Positions 1 to 6,087 are shown, counted from the stretch's first letter. The stretch is 6,087 nt of DNA from Verrucomicrobiales bacterium (GCA_003453085.1 DMMK01000308.1:1-6087); one strand, 5' to 3'. The notes: generated from the sequence alone by a model not told the origin. Program-made: numbers and translations.

Positions 1-3000
1 GCAAGAGCCACCCATGACGACCTAGCGCAGCGTGCCGAGGGGATCCTGAAAGACGCCGCGACTTTGAATCGCCCGCCAACCCCCATCCGCTCTCGCTACG
101 GCTATTCCAGGGAGATCACCGCCCACTGGAATCCCACTCCCGTGGAGTTCCTCCTCTGGCGCGCCTGGAAAGAAGGCGCCAGCGAACGGATTGAGAAAGA
201 GCTTCTGCCTTTGGCCGAAAAAACACGAGGCAAATCAGAAACGGACATCTACCGCCTTCAGACCCGCCTCTGGGCAGCTCCTGCTGAGGAATTTGCCTCC
301 CTGGCGAGCAGCTACGCCAAGGTCACTCCCGCCAATGCCAACAACTCTTTTGGTCCCCAGCGTCAGCTGATGCGGCTGATTGATCATTGTGTGGAGCGCC
401 AGCTTCCAGGCACCGTATTGGACAGCACCATTCTGGCCACTCAGAAGACTTCATCGGGAGGTTATTCCACTTATTATTACCTGCCCAGTTTTCTGGCCAT
501 GCGCCAAAAACTGGCTCCTGAAGCAGACATGGAGGCATTTCTCAAGCAATGGCTGACGGCCACCCTAGGCCCTGAATCCAACTGGGAAAAACGCATGAAC
601 AACTGGGTCACCAACTGGTATAGCCGAGGGGGCAGCAGCAATGACCGCCCGGCCTACAATGTGGGGCAGACTCTGCAGCAAATCCTGGACGAAGAAGGGG
701 CCATGTCCGTGGGGCTGAAACTCGCCAGCATGACCGGCCTGACCAAGAACGAAGCGTGGCTGGCTAACAATATTTACCAAATGCGGAGCAACGTCACCCG
801 CAATAGCTCCGATGCTCTCGCCTTTCTGGAAGCCATCAATGCCTTCTCTGAAGTGGATACCTTCATGACCCTGCAAAGCAGCCGGGCCAACCATCCACTC
901 ACGGAAATCATCCAAAGCGTGCGTGGCAAACCTGCGATCTTGAAGGAACTGCGCGAAGCGATGGCGAAACGTCAGCCACGCACCTTTGGCACCGACATGG
1001 TGGAAGCCATGCTAAAAGAAGACACGGCCATCGCGGCCAGTCAGGTGGCCAAAAAAAGGGCAGAGCAACTAAAGACCGTGCGCCCAGAGCGGGTGGCCAC
1101 CCTCACCGCTCTTTTCAAGAGCAATATCCCCAGCCTCAAGACACCTGAGACAGCCGACCCTGATCTGCTGAAGGCACTCGCCCCTCTGTTAAGCGTGGAG
1201 AATGCAGCCCAGATCAGTCTGGCTGACAACATTGTAAAAGCCACGAAGCTGAGCGATCTCAACCTCACCGACGATGGCTTTGAGGATCAGATCCCCCGCC
1301 TGATGCATGATCTGGTAAACGGCGACCGGGAAAAAGCCAAAGCCCTCTTTCTCCAGGGTGCGAAACTGATCGAGGCCAAGGCCAGCAGCAACGGCTGGGG
1401 TGGCGATACCTGGACCATGGGCTGGACCTACCGGAGCGAACTGGTGGATGATTTCAACGATCTCACCCCCGGCCTGCCTGCCATGGCACTGGCAATGCAG
1501 CTTTGTCATGAAGATGATACGGGCATGCTGATTCTGGATGGCCGCTGTGAGGATGGCTCATGGGGCCAGACGCTGGCGGATACCTGGAGGAAAGCGGGGG
1601 GCAATGCACGACCGGCCCTGGCGACAGACGATTTGCTCATCACTCTGCAAAAAGAGTTAGGCCACACACCTCCCACCCTGCTCGCCTTGGGCTTCTACGA
1701 ATTCTTCGCCAAGCTGCCCGCAGGCGCGCGAGTGCCAGTGCTGAAGGCCGCGCTCAAAGAAGACCCTGGTAACACTGCCAGCCTGCGGGCAGAACTGGCA
1801 GCAGCGGCACGCCTGTTCCTGAGCACTGAAAACAGCTCCGCCACAAACGAAACCCTGCAAAAGACTCTGACTGAGCTCGGCGGCACAGCCCCAGCCTGGA
1901 CTCACTACCGCCAGACGATGCTCGATAAAAAGCTCAATCCCAGAGTTCGCATTGCTCTGGCTGCCCACCTTTGCCGCAAAGAACTGCGCCGGCCCGATGC
2001 CGAAGTGGTGCGCACAGCCATGGCCTTGGTAACGAACGAACATCGCGAGTTTCATGCGGTGAGTGGCAGTTTCCATTTTTCCCCACTGGCCCGGGCCTAC
2101 TGTCGTTTGCCGCTGGACGAAGCTTGGAAAACCGCCGCGAATGAGCAATGGGAAGCCTGGCTGGTGCGCAACAGCCGCAACAACGAAAGCACCAGTCGCA
2201 ATCGCGCCTACAACCCCCGCGAGGAAGCACTGTACGCCATGCTAGGCATCACCGCACGTCTGGGAAAGGATGAGGCCGTGAACACGCTCTTAAACAGCAG
2301 TTCCAACGATTCGCTGGAAGATGATCCCACAGCCTTCTTGATCCTCGTTTCCAATGGTGCCCACACAGCCGCCAGGCTGTGGCTGGAAAACCACTGGGAA
2401 ACCTTTCTTTACGACCCTGCCGCCGGCATCGAATTCACCCAAGCCTTGGCCGAAGAGTTGCCAAAATTTGCTGCCGCTTGCACTGACAGGCCAGATCTCG
2501 CTCTGCTGGGAGAGATGATCTGCGTGACACTCAAAGACCCTCCAAAGCCCACCCAGTGGACTGGCTTTACCGATCGCAACAAGCGAGTGATGGCACTGGT
2601 GCCACGCCTGAAATCCACACGTTTTGAAGATGAATCCATCCTCGCACGCTGCCTGGAGCACACCTCCGAAATCTACGAAACCTATGTGCCGCTAAAAGAC
2701 CAGTATGATGCGATCGCCGCCAAGGCGGATGTGCTGGCCATCCTGGAACTGGGCGATACCTGGAAAACCCACAAACGGATGAAACCCACCGCCGCCAGTC
2801 TTGCCATGAAGCTGTGGGAAAAAGGCGAATCCGCTGATCTCATCTCCAAACTGGAAAAACTGGCCCAAGCCAGCACATCTGGCAGCCACCAGGAAGAGGT
2901 GCGCGCCTACACCTTTTCTTACCTCGCGGGTCCTGTGCTGGATTATCTGGCCTGGCACTGGGGCCGGGGAGACAAATGCGATCTGTTGCCCGTGATCGTC

Positions 3001-3678
3001 TTCACGGACAAAGTTATCGCCTGCGCACCGCGCCATGAGGACTGCTATGTTCTGGGCACCACCATCCTGCTGAAGAACATGCTGCACGCTTCACTGGGAG
3101 ACGGCACCGCCTACGGCACGTGGCAAAAAGGCCTGAAACCTGCTGAAGCGGAGCCCCTGAAAGCAGCCACCCTGAAAAGGAACACCTTCTTTGTTTGTGC
3201 AGGTTTCTTTGGCAAACCCAAGCCCAAACTTTCACTCGAAGATCGCCACAAGATCCTCCTCCAAATGATGACGGATCCCTGGGTGCAGGCCAAGTTTCCC
3301 AGTTCCGGCCCTGGCGTGCCCAATCTCATCGGCATGCTCGTGAACACACACAAGCTGATCACGCTGGAGGAACTGCCCGCCAGCACTCCCTTGCTGGAGA
3401 AAGCCATGCCACGCAAAGGTCGCACCGCAGCAGAGGCAGGAGACCTCCTGGCCCAAAATGGAAAGGCGGAGGGGCTCGCACTTTACGATTTCGCGATTCA
3501 AGAAGCGGGCAGCGATCTGGGCCTCCGCTGCAATTACAGCCTTCGCAAAACAGACCTGCTGGAACGCCTGAATCGCCAGGAAGAGGCACGCAGGCTGCTG
3601 ACGACATTGATTCAGGAACCCAAAATGGGCCCCGGCCTGAAACGCAATGTCGAAGCTTCGCTAAAACGCCTCAAGTAA
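1..3678 (+). CDS. Giant helical-repeat (TPR-like) protein of unknown function, 5'-truncated by the window
   Basis: The reading frame is open from base 1 to the TAA at 3676-3678, giving 1225 visible residues. The first in-frame alternative start is TTG at 64. No in-frame ATG or GTG precedes it, and residues 1-21 (including THDDLAQRAEGILKDA) already read like a repeat helix, so I take the gene to begin upstream of the window. The sequence is almost entirely alpha-helix-like, with many short amphipathic blocks of the A..L...G...A type, which suggests a solenoid of TPR, HEAT or similar repeats. The clearest TPR-like units are at fragment residues about 1144-1208. No catalytic motif, membrane helix or nucleotide-binding site is visible. 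Tryptophan is frequent, in clusters near fragment residues 195-206 and 466-475. I do not recognise a named family. A scaffold or protein-interaction role is inferred from the repeats and the nearby MoxR gene; TPR proteins are known in MoxR/Bat operons. It is confidently coding, with function unknown. Confidence 0.9.
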   Translation, partial: ARATHDDLAQRAEGILKDAATLNRPPTPIRSRYGYSREITAHWNPTPVEFLLWRAWKEGASERIEKELLPLAEKTRGKSETDIYRLQTRLWAAPAEEFASLASSYAKVTPANANNSFGPQRQLMRLIDHCVERQLPGTVLDSTILATQKTSSGGYSTYYYLPSFLAMRQKLAPEADMEAFLKQWLTATLGPESNWEKRMNNWVTNWYSRGGSSNDRPAYNVGQTLQQILDEEGAMSVGLKLASMTGLTKNEAWLANNIYQMRSNVTRNSSDALAFLEAINAFSEVDTFMTLQSSRANHPLTEIIQSVRGKPAILKELREAMAKRQPRTFGTDMVEAMLKEDTAIAASQVAKKRAEQLKTVRPERVATLTALFKSNIPSLKTPETADPDLLKALAPLLSVENAAQISLADNIVKATKLSDLNLTDDGFEDQIPRLMHDLVNGDREKAKALFLQGAKLIEAKASSNGWGGDTWTMGWTYRSELVDDFNDLTPGLPAMALAMQLCHEDDTGMLILDGRCEDGSWGQTLADTWRKAGGNARPALATDDLLITLQKELGHTPPTLLALGFYEFFAKLPAGARVPVLKAALKEDPGNTASLRAELAAAARLFLSTENSSATNETLQKTLTELGGTAPAWTHYRQTMLDKKLNPRVRIALAAHLCRKELRRPDAEVVRTAMALVTNEHREFHAVSGSFHFSPLARAYCRLPLDEAWKTAANEQWEAWLVRNSRNNESTSRNRAYNPREEALYAMLGITARLGKDEAVNTLLNSSSNDSLEDDPTAFLILVSNGAHTAARLWLENHWETFLYDPAAGIEFTQALAEELPKFAAACTDRPDLALLGEMICVTLKDPPKPTQWTGFTDRNKRVMALVPRLKSTRFEDESILARCLEHTSEIYETYVPLKDQYDAIAAKADVLAILELGDTWKTHKRMKPTAASLAMKLWEKGESADLISKLEKLAQASTSGSHQEEVRAYTFSYLAGPVLDYLAWHWGRGDKCDLLPVIVFTDKVIACAPRHEDCYVLGTTILLKNMLHASLGDGTAYGTWQKGLKPAEAEPLKAATLKRNTFFVCAGFFGKPKPKLSLEDRHKILLQMMTDPWVQAKFPSSGPGVPNLIGMLVNTHKLITLEELPASTPLLEKAMPRKGRTAAEAGDLLAQNGKAEGLALYDFAIQEAGSDLGLRCNYSLRKTDLLERLNRQEEARRLLTTLIQEPKMGPGLKRNVEASLKRLK
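3430..3624 (+). repeat. C-terminal pair of TPR-like repeats in the giant protein
   Basis: Two consecutive helical hairpins close the protein. The first, starting AEAGDLLAQNGKAEGLAL at fragment residue 1144, has the TPR pattern of a small residue and Leu in helix A, a turn with Gly, then A/L-Y-F-A in helix B. The second, around residues 1183-1208 (KTDLLERLNRQEEARRLL), has the common R-x-E-E-A turn and ends in a Pro as TPR units often do. This was read by eye from the consensus; a profile search would settle the number of units. Such repeats normally mediate protein-protein contact. Confidence 0.55.
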
Positions 3679-3780
3679 GCTCCTCCCACTGCTACCCATG
3701 AATCTTTGGACTGACTCAACGCCCATTCATCCCCTGAGGTCTATGCATGTGGGAATGCGTGGCCGGTCCCGCCTCCAGGC

Positions 3781-3807
3781 TTGCCTTTTTAAGTCCTTTC
3801 TGATAAA
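3781..3807 (+). promoter_or_regulatory. Weak candidate promoter ahead of the coiled-coil membrane protein gene
   Basis: TTGCCT at 3781-3786 resembles a -35 box (4 of 6). GATAAA at 3802-3807 resembles a -10 box (4 of 6), but the spacing is only 15 bases, which is short. It would place a transcript start near 3814, about 17 bases before the ATG at 3831. The gap of 152 bases after the previous gene makes a promoter somewhere here reasonable. A small inverted repeat (AGGC, TT, GCCT at 3777-3786, then T's to 3790) overlaps the -35 and could instead be a very weak terminator. Neither reading is secure. The rest of 3679-3830 holds no credible gene. Confidence 0.2.
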
Positions 3808-3830
3808 CCCCGTCCGAAATCCATCGCGCC

Positions 3831-5501
3831 ATGCCTGCTGAATCACGCATCCAGATTTTTCTCAACGCAGTGCGTGCCCGGCTGGACCGGGTGAGGCTGG
3901 CGAAAACCATCTCCTTCGCCCTTCTCATCACGGGGCTTTTGCTCGCCGCCTGGTGTCTGCTTTGGGTTCTCCAAGGTTACGCCGTGCCACGCCTGGGCTA
4001 TGGGGTGGCAGCCCTCGGATTTCCCCTGCTCACCCTCCTCGTCTGGTGGCTAGGTCGGGATGGCGAACGCCAGGCAGCCCGCTTTGCGGACGATCACTTT
4101 GGGCTCAAGGATGCCCTTACCTCTCACCTGGGATTCAGCGAACAGCAACGCGAGGGCGAGTTCATTGCTCTTCAGGTGGAAGATACCGCCCGCCGTGTGT
4201 CCACCTGCCAGCCAGCCACCATTCCAGTGCGTTGGTCTCGCAGACTGCTCAGCATTGGGGGTATCCTGCTGCTGAGTTCGCTGGTCATGGGATTCAAAAA
4301 GCCCTCCCCCATTGTCATGGAGCGCCTTTCTCTGGAACAGGAAACCTCCCGCAAGACGGAAGAGATTAACAAAGAGCTGGAAAAAGAAATCGAGGAACTG
4401 CTCACCCAGACGCCGGATGATGAAAAGGAACTCCTCAAGCCCGATGAATGGCGCCAGTGGCTGAAGGAGCTGCAGGAGACCAAGGACCAAAAAGAGGCCA
4501 TGCGCCAGTATGCCGAACTGGAGCGCCGCATCACAGAAGCTGCCCAGAAATTGAGCCTGCGCAGCCAGGACCAGCTTCTCGCCAAAGCGGCCGAAGAATT
4601 GCAGCAAGAAGCTCCGCTGCGCCCCCTGGCCAAGTCTTTGGAACAAAAGAATTACAAACAGGCGGCTGAACATCTGCGCCAGATGCAGCCCCAGACCGAG
4701 GGCCAAAAGCCCGACGAAGCCCGCCAGCAAATGGCCAAACTGAAATCTGCAGCCCAGCGCATGGCTGCCGCCGCACGCAACTATCAGCAGCGCAGCGGCC
4801 AGCAGTCCCAGCAGTCCCAGCAAAAGGCGGGCAGCCAATCAGAGTCTGCCGCCGGGGCCAACAGCAGCAAAAGCGGGCAGTCCAGCCAGCAGGCCAAGGG
4901 CAGCCAGGGCACCCCAGGCCAGGAAAGCATGGACGAACAAATGATCGCCTTGGAACAGCAGGTGAATCAGCTCGACCAACAAATGCAGAAGGACCCCAGC
5001 AGTTCCGAATGCAAAAACTGCCAGAGCCAAGTCCAGCAGCAGCTTTCCAAACTTTCCCAAAGCCTGTGCAAATCCGCCGCCCAATGCAATGCCGCCAAGA
5101 AGCTGAGTGCCCTGAGCCAGTGCGCCTCCAAGTGCCAGGGCTATCTGGGCAACAAAGAATGCAACTCCCTCAGCCAATGTCTGGGCGAAAAACCAGGTGG
5201 TAAAAAAGCAGGCATGGGCAGCAGCGAGAGCCGCCGCAATGAAAGCGAAGTCACCCAGGACAATGGCAACCGCGACCAACTGCAAGGACAGAAGGGCGCT
5301 GGCCCCAGCAGCACCAGCATCGAATCTGCTGACAGTGGCTCTGGTGCCGCCAGCCGCCGTGCAACCGAAAGCGAACGGGCCTGGCAGCGGCAGGTGGAAA
5401 GCTTCGTCCAGCGTGAGGATGTGCCAGCCGAGGTAAAATCAGGCGTGAAGGAATACTTCAAAGCCATCCAGCAGCTGGGCGAGGAGCAACCTCCCAAATA
5501 A
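3831..5501 (+). CDS. Membrane-anchored Gln-rich coiled-coil protein, DUF4175-like, MoxR-associated
   Basis: This is a complete 556-residue protein. Residues about 28-48 and 57-74 form a membrane hairpin, followed by a soluble stretch with the motif DDHFGLKDAL (87-96), which resembles the conserved box of DUF4175-like proteins found beside MoxR genes. A third helix lies at about 138-154. Positive residues before the first helix, after the second and before the third predict an N-in topology, so everything after residue 155 should be periplasmic. That part has a charged coiled coil (about 165-310), a Gln/Ser-rich linker (about 318-366), a second short coiled coil (367-387), an eight-cysteine module (394-450), a Gly/Ser-rich low-complexity stretch, and a final helix (VPAEVKSGVKEYFKAI, 531-546) that looks like the C-terminal motif of the family. 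No enzyme motif is seen. The start ATG at 3831 directly precedes the basic N-terminus and first helix; no Shine-Dalgarno is visible. It lies 100 bases before the MoxR gene on the same strand. A role as membrane scaffold or client of the MoxR ATPase is inferred; the family assignment is by resemblance only. Confidence 0.92.
   Translation: MPAESRIQIFLNAVRARLDRVRLAKTISFALLITGLLLAAWCLLWVLQGYAVPRLGYGVAALGFPLLTLLVWWLGRDGERQAARFADDHFGLKDALTSHLGFSEQQREGEFIALQVEDTARRVSTCQPATIPVRWSRRLLSIGGILLLSSLVMGFKKPSPIVMERLSLEQETSRKTEEINKELEKEIEELLTQTPDDEKELLKPDEWRQWLKELQETKDQKEAMRQYAELERRITEAAQKLSLRSQDQLLAKAAEELQQEAPLRPLAKSLEQKNYKQAAEHLRQMQPQTEGQKPDEARQQMAKLKSAAQRMAAAARNYQQRSGQQSQQSQQKAGSQSESAAGANSSKSGQSSQQAKGSQGTPGQESMDEQMIALEQQVNQLDQQMQKDPSSSECKNCQSQVQQQLSKLSQSLCKSAAQCNAAKKLSALSQCASKCQGYLGNKECNSLSQCLGEKPGGKKAGMGSSESRRNESEVTQDNGNRDQLQGQKGAGPSSTSIESADSGSGAASRRATESERAWQRQVESFVQREDVPAEVKSGVKEYFKAIQQLGEEQPPK
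4801..4822 (+). repeat. 9-bp tandem repeat in the Gln/Ser-rich linker
   Basis: AGCAGTCCC occurs twice in direct tandem (4801-4809, 4810-4818), followed by a partial third copy (AGCA). In frame it encodes a Gln-Gln-Ser repeat (about residues 324-331). It sits in a longer CAG/AGC-rich tract (about 4785-4925) encoding low-complexity Gln/Ser/Gly/Ala. A 9-bp unit keeps the frame, so copy-number change would lengthen or shorten the linker without breaking the protein. Confidence 0.7.
5010..5180 (+). other. Eight-cysteine module within the coiled-coil membrane protein
   Basis: Residues 394-450 hold eight cysteines with spacing CX2C-X15-CX5C-X11-CX3C-X8-CX5C. The remainder of the 556-residue protein has only two (C42 in a membrane helix and C126). 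The module also carries a loose repeat of about 20 residues marked by Leu-Ser-Gln at 408-410, 428-430 and 447-449, each followed shortly by a cysteine. By the predicted topology it lies in the periplasm, where four disulfides or a metal site are both possible. The composition is seen directly; the function is not known. Confidence 0.6.
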
Positions 5502-5513
5502 GAAACGCCCTCC

Positions 5514-5562
5514 ATGATTGCATGGCTCGAGAACGCTTGAGTCCGTTTTTTGTCGCAATCAT
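5514..5562 (+). repeat. Nested inverted repeats between the coiled-coil gene and moxR
   Basis: ATGATTGC at 5514-5521 is the exact reverse complement of GCAATCAT at 5555-5562, giving a perfect 8-bp outer stem. Inside it, 5524-5531 (GGCTCGAG) can pair with 5536-5543 (CTTGAGTC) through eight pairs, two of them G-U, closing an AACG tetraloop. A run of six T's (5546-5551) lies between the inner hairpin and the outer 3' arm. The whole structure is confined to the intergenic gap, starting 12 bases after the upstream stop codon and ending 39 bases before the moxR ATG. Confidence 0.6.
5524..5551 (+). terminator. Candidate weak Rho-independent terminator or attenuator
   Basis: The inner hairpin (stems 5524-5531 and 5536-5543, loop AACG) is followed after two bases by six T's at 5546-5551, the layout of an intrinsic terminator. 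The stem has two G-U pairs and is only moderately GC-rich, so full termination is doubtful. Partial termination would lower moxR expression relative to the upstream gene. The outer 8-bp inverted repeat encloses this hairpin and its T-run, which could alter its efficiency. Confidence 0.35.
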
Positions 5563-5601
5563 TTCCTCTTCGCTACTTTTTGTTATCCCCACCCTTTCCA
5601 C

Positions 5602-6087
5602 ATGTCCTCCAGTCCCGAAACCACAGCCGCCGTTCAGCATTTCCATGACACTTTCGAAAAGCTCCGCGCTGAGATCGCGAAGTTCATGGTGGGGCAGAGG
5701 GACGTCATCGAAAATGTCCTCATCTCCGTCATATGTGGCGGGCACGTGCTGCTGGAGGGGGTGCCTGGACTTGGTAAAACGGCGTTGGTCAATACCCTCG
5801 CCAAAGCCCTGCACCTGAAGTTCCAGCGCATCCAGTTCACCCCCGATCTTCTTCCGGCAGACATCGTGGGCACTCAGATCCTCGTGGAGCGCGGCGGCCA
5901 GAAGGTCTTCGAATTCCAACAAGGCCCCGTCTTCTGCAACGTGCTTCTAGCAGACGAAATCAACCGCGCCACGCCCAAGACCCAGTCCGCCCTGCTCGAA
6001 ACCATGCAGGAAAAACGCGTCACCGTCGCCGGCACTTCGCACAATCTAGGCTCGCCTTTCTTCGTGCTCGCCACGCAGAACCCCATC
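5602..6087 (+). CDS. moxR: MoxR-family AAA+ ATPase, N-terminal part, truncated by the window end
   Basis: The frame from the ATG at 5602 is open to the last base, giving 162 residues of a family whose members are usually about 310-340 long. The order of motifs is canonical: a helix leading to FMVGQRDVIE (28-37), Walker A GVPGLGKT (53-60), the MoxR signature QFTPDLLPADIVG (78-90), the GPVF segment (108-111), Walker B LLADE (115-119) followed by INRATPKTQSALLETMQE (120-137), and sensor-1 asparagine in ATQNPI (157-162). The arginine finger, sensor 2 and lid domain lie beyond the window. MoxR ATPases bind and hydrolyse ATP as ring-forming cytoplasmic chaperones for assembly or activation of partner proteins, often alongside DUF58 and VWA proteins. 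The ATG at 5602 is the only ATG or GTG in frame after the stop at 5515-5517, and it gives the usual pre-VGQ helix; no Shine-Dalgarno is seen. The family assignment is secure, but the client is unknown. Confidence 0.96.
   Translation, partial: MSSSPETTAAVQHFHDTFEKLRAEIAKFMVGQRDVIENVLISVICGGHVLLEGVPGLGKTALVNTLAKALHLKFQRIQFTPDLLPADIVGTQILVERGGQKVFEFQQGPVFCNVLLADEINRATPKTQSALLETMQEKRVTVAGTSHNLGSPFFVLATQNPI

Noticed and set aside
1657..2148. 163-residue minus-strand frame with many Cys and Gly
   Set aside because: It is antisense to the giant gene, whose plus-strand frame is continuous and protein-like throughout. No family motif was seen in the antisense product.
3195..3701. 168-residue plus-strand frame overlapping the end of the giant gene
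   Set aside because: Its Arg/Pro/Gly/Ser-rich, low-complexity composition is typical of a shifted frame of a GC-rich gene. The main frame carries clear TPR-like repeats across the same bases.
4801..4822. Short tandem repeat as a CRISPR or mobile-element remnant
   Set aside because: The unit is 9 bp, in frame and coding for Gln-Gln-Ser, with no spacers or terminal repeats.
4050..4838. 262-residue minus-strand frame that reads like a Leu/Ala-rich membrane protein
   Set aside because: It is fully antisense to the coiled-coil gene. Its Leu-rich content is the mirror of Gln codons (CAG read as CTG), and its apparent hydrophobicity is a composition artefact.
4839..5285. 148-residue minus-strand hydrophobic frame
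   Set aside because: It has the same cause: it is antisense to the Gln/Ser/Cys-rich part of the coiled-coil gene, with no independent motif or start context.
5514..5540. Eight-codon mini-ORF (MIAWLENA) inside the nested inverted repeat, as a leader peptide
   Set aside because: There is no ribosome-binding sequence and no run of one amino acid that would suggest attenuation. A frame this short is expected by chance.
5550..5579. Promoter-like pair TTGTCG and TACTTT ahead of moxR
   Set aside because: The -10 box matches only three of six consensus bases and the -35 overlaps the T-run of the hairpin, so it is too weak to list as a promoter.
5522..5818. 98-residue plus-strand frame across the gap into moxR
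   Set aside because: It is Ser/Pro-rich and out of frame with the MoxR motifs that begin in the same bases. It also runs through the intergenic inverted repeat.
5458..5922. 154-residue minus-strand frame over the moxR start
   Set aside because: The plus strand here encodes unmistakable MoxR motifs, so the minus frame is a shadow.

Overview
The window is a compact, plus-strand-only, moderately GC-rich bacterial stretch. It holds three protein genes, two of them cut by the window edges, and no RNA genes, mobile elements or CRISPR. The long Gln/Ser-rich membrane-anchored coiled-coil protein next to a MoxR AAA+ ATPase, together with starts that lack a Shine-Dalgarno, suggests the Planctomycetes-Verrucomicrobia group, most likely a verrucomicrobial relative of Prosthecobacter. 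This is an inference from style and gene order; no taxonomic marker gene is present.

Layout. (1) 1-3678: the 3' part of a very large protein of unknown function, at least 1225 residues, probably an alpha-helical solenoid with TPR-like repeats at its C-terminus. Its frame is open to the first base, so the true start lies upstream; the TTG at 64 is only the first alternative start codon in the fragment. (2) 3679-3830: a 152-base gap with weak promoter-like sequence and no gene. (3) 3831-5501: a complete 556-residue inner-membrane protein with three predicted membrane helices, a long coiled coil, a Gln/Ser-rich low-complexity linker, an eight-cysteine module and a conserved-looking C-terminal helix. 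It resembles the DUF4175-like proteins that sit beside MoxR genes. (4) 5502-5601: a 100-base gap holding a nested pair of inverted repeats and a T-run. (5) 5602-6087: the first 162 residues of a MoxR-family AAA+ ATPase with intact Walker A, Walker B and sensor-1 motifs, running off the window end.

Taken together this looks like the upstream edge of a MoxR/DUF58/VWA-type locus. In such loci a MoxR ATPase is thought to act as a chaperone for the assembly or activation of envelope or metal-dependent complexes, and membrane-anchored coiled-coil proteins and TPR proteins (as in the Bat operons) are common partners. Here the probable partners are the 556-residue protein and, less certainly, the giant helical-repeat protein. 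The DUF58, transglutaminase-like or VWA genes expected downstream are outside the window. The most unusual points are the eight-cysteine module, predicted to be periplasmic, the giant uncharacterised repeat protein, and the nested inverted repeat just ahead of the moxR gene.
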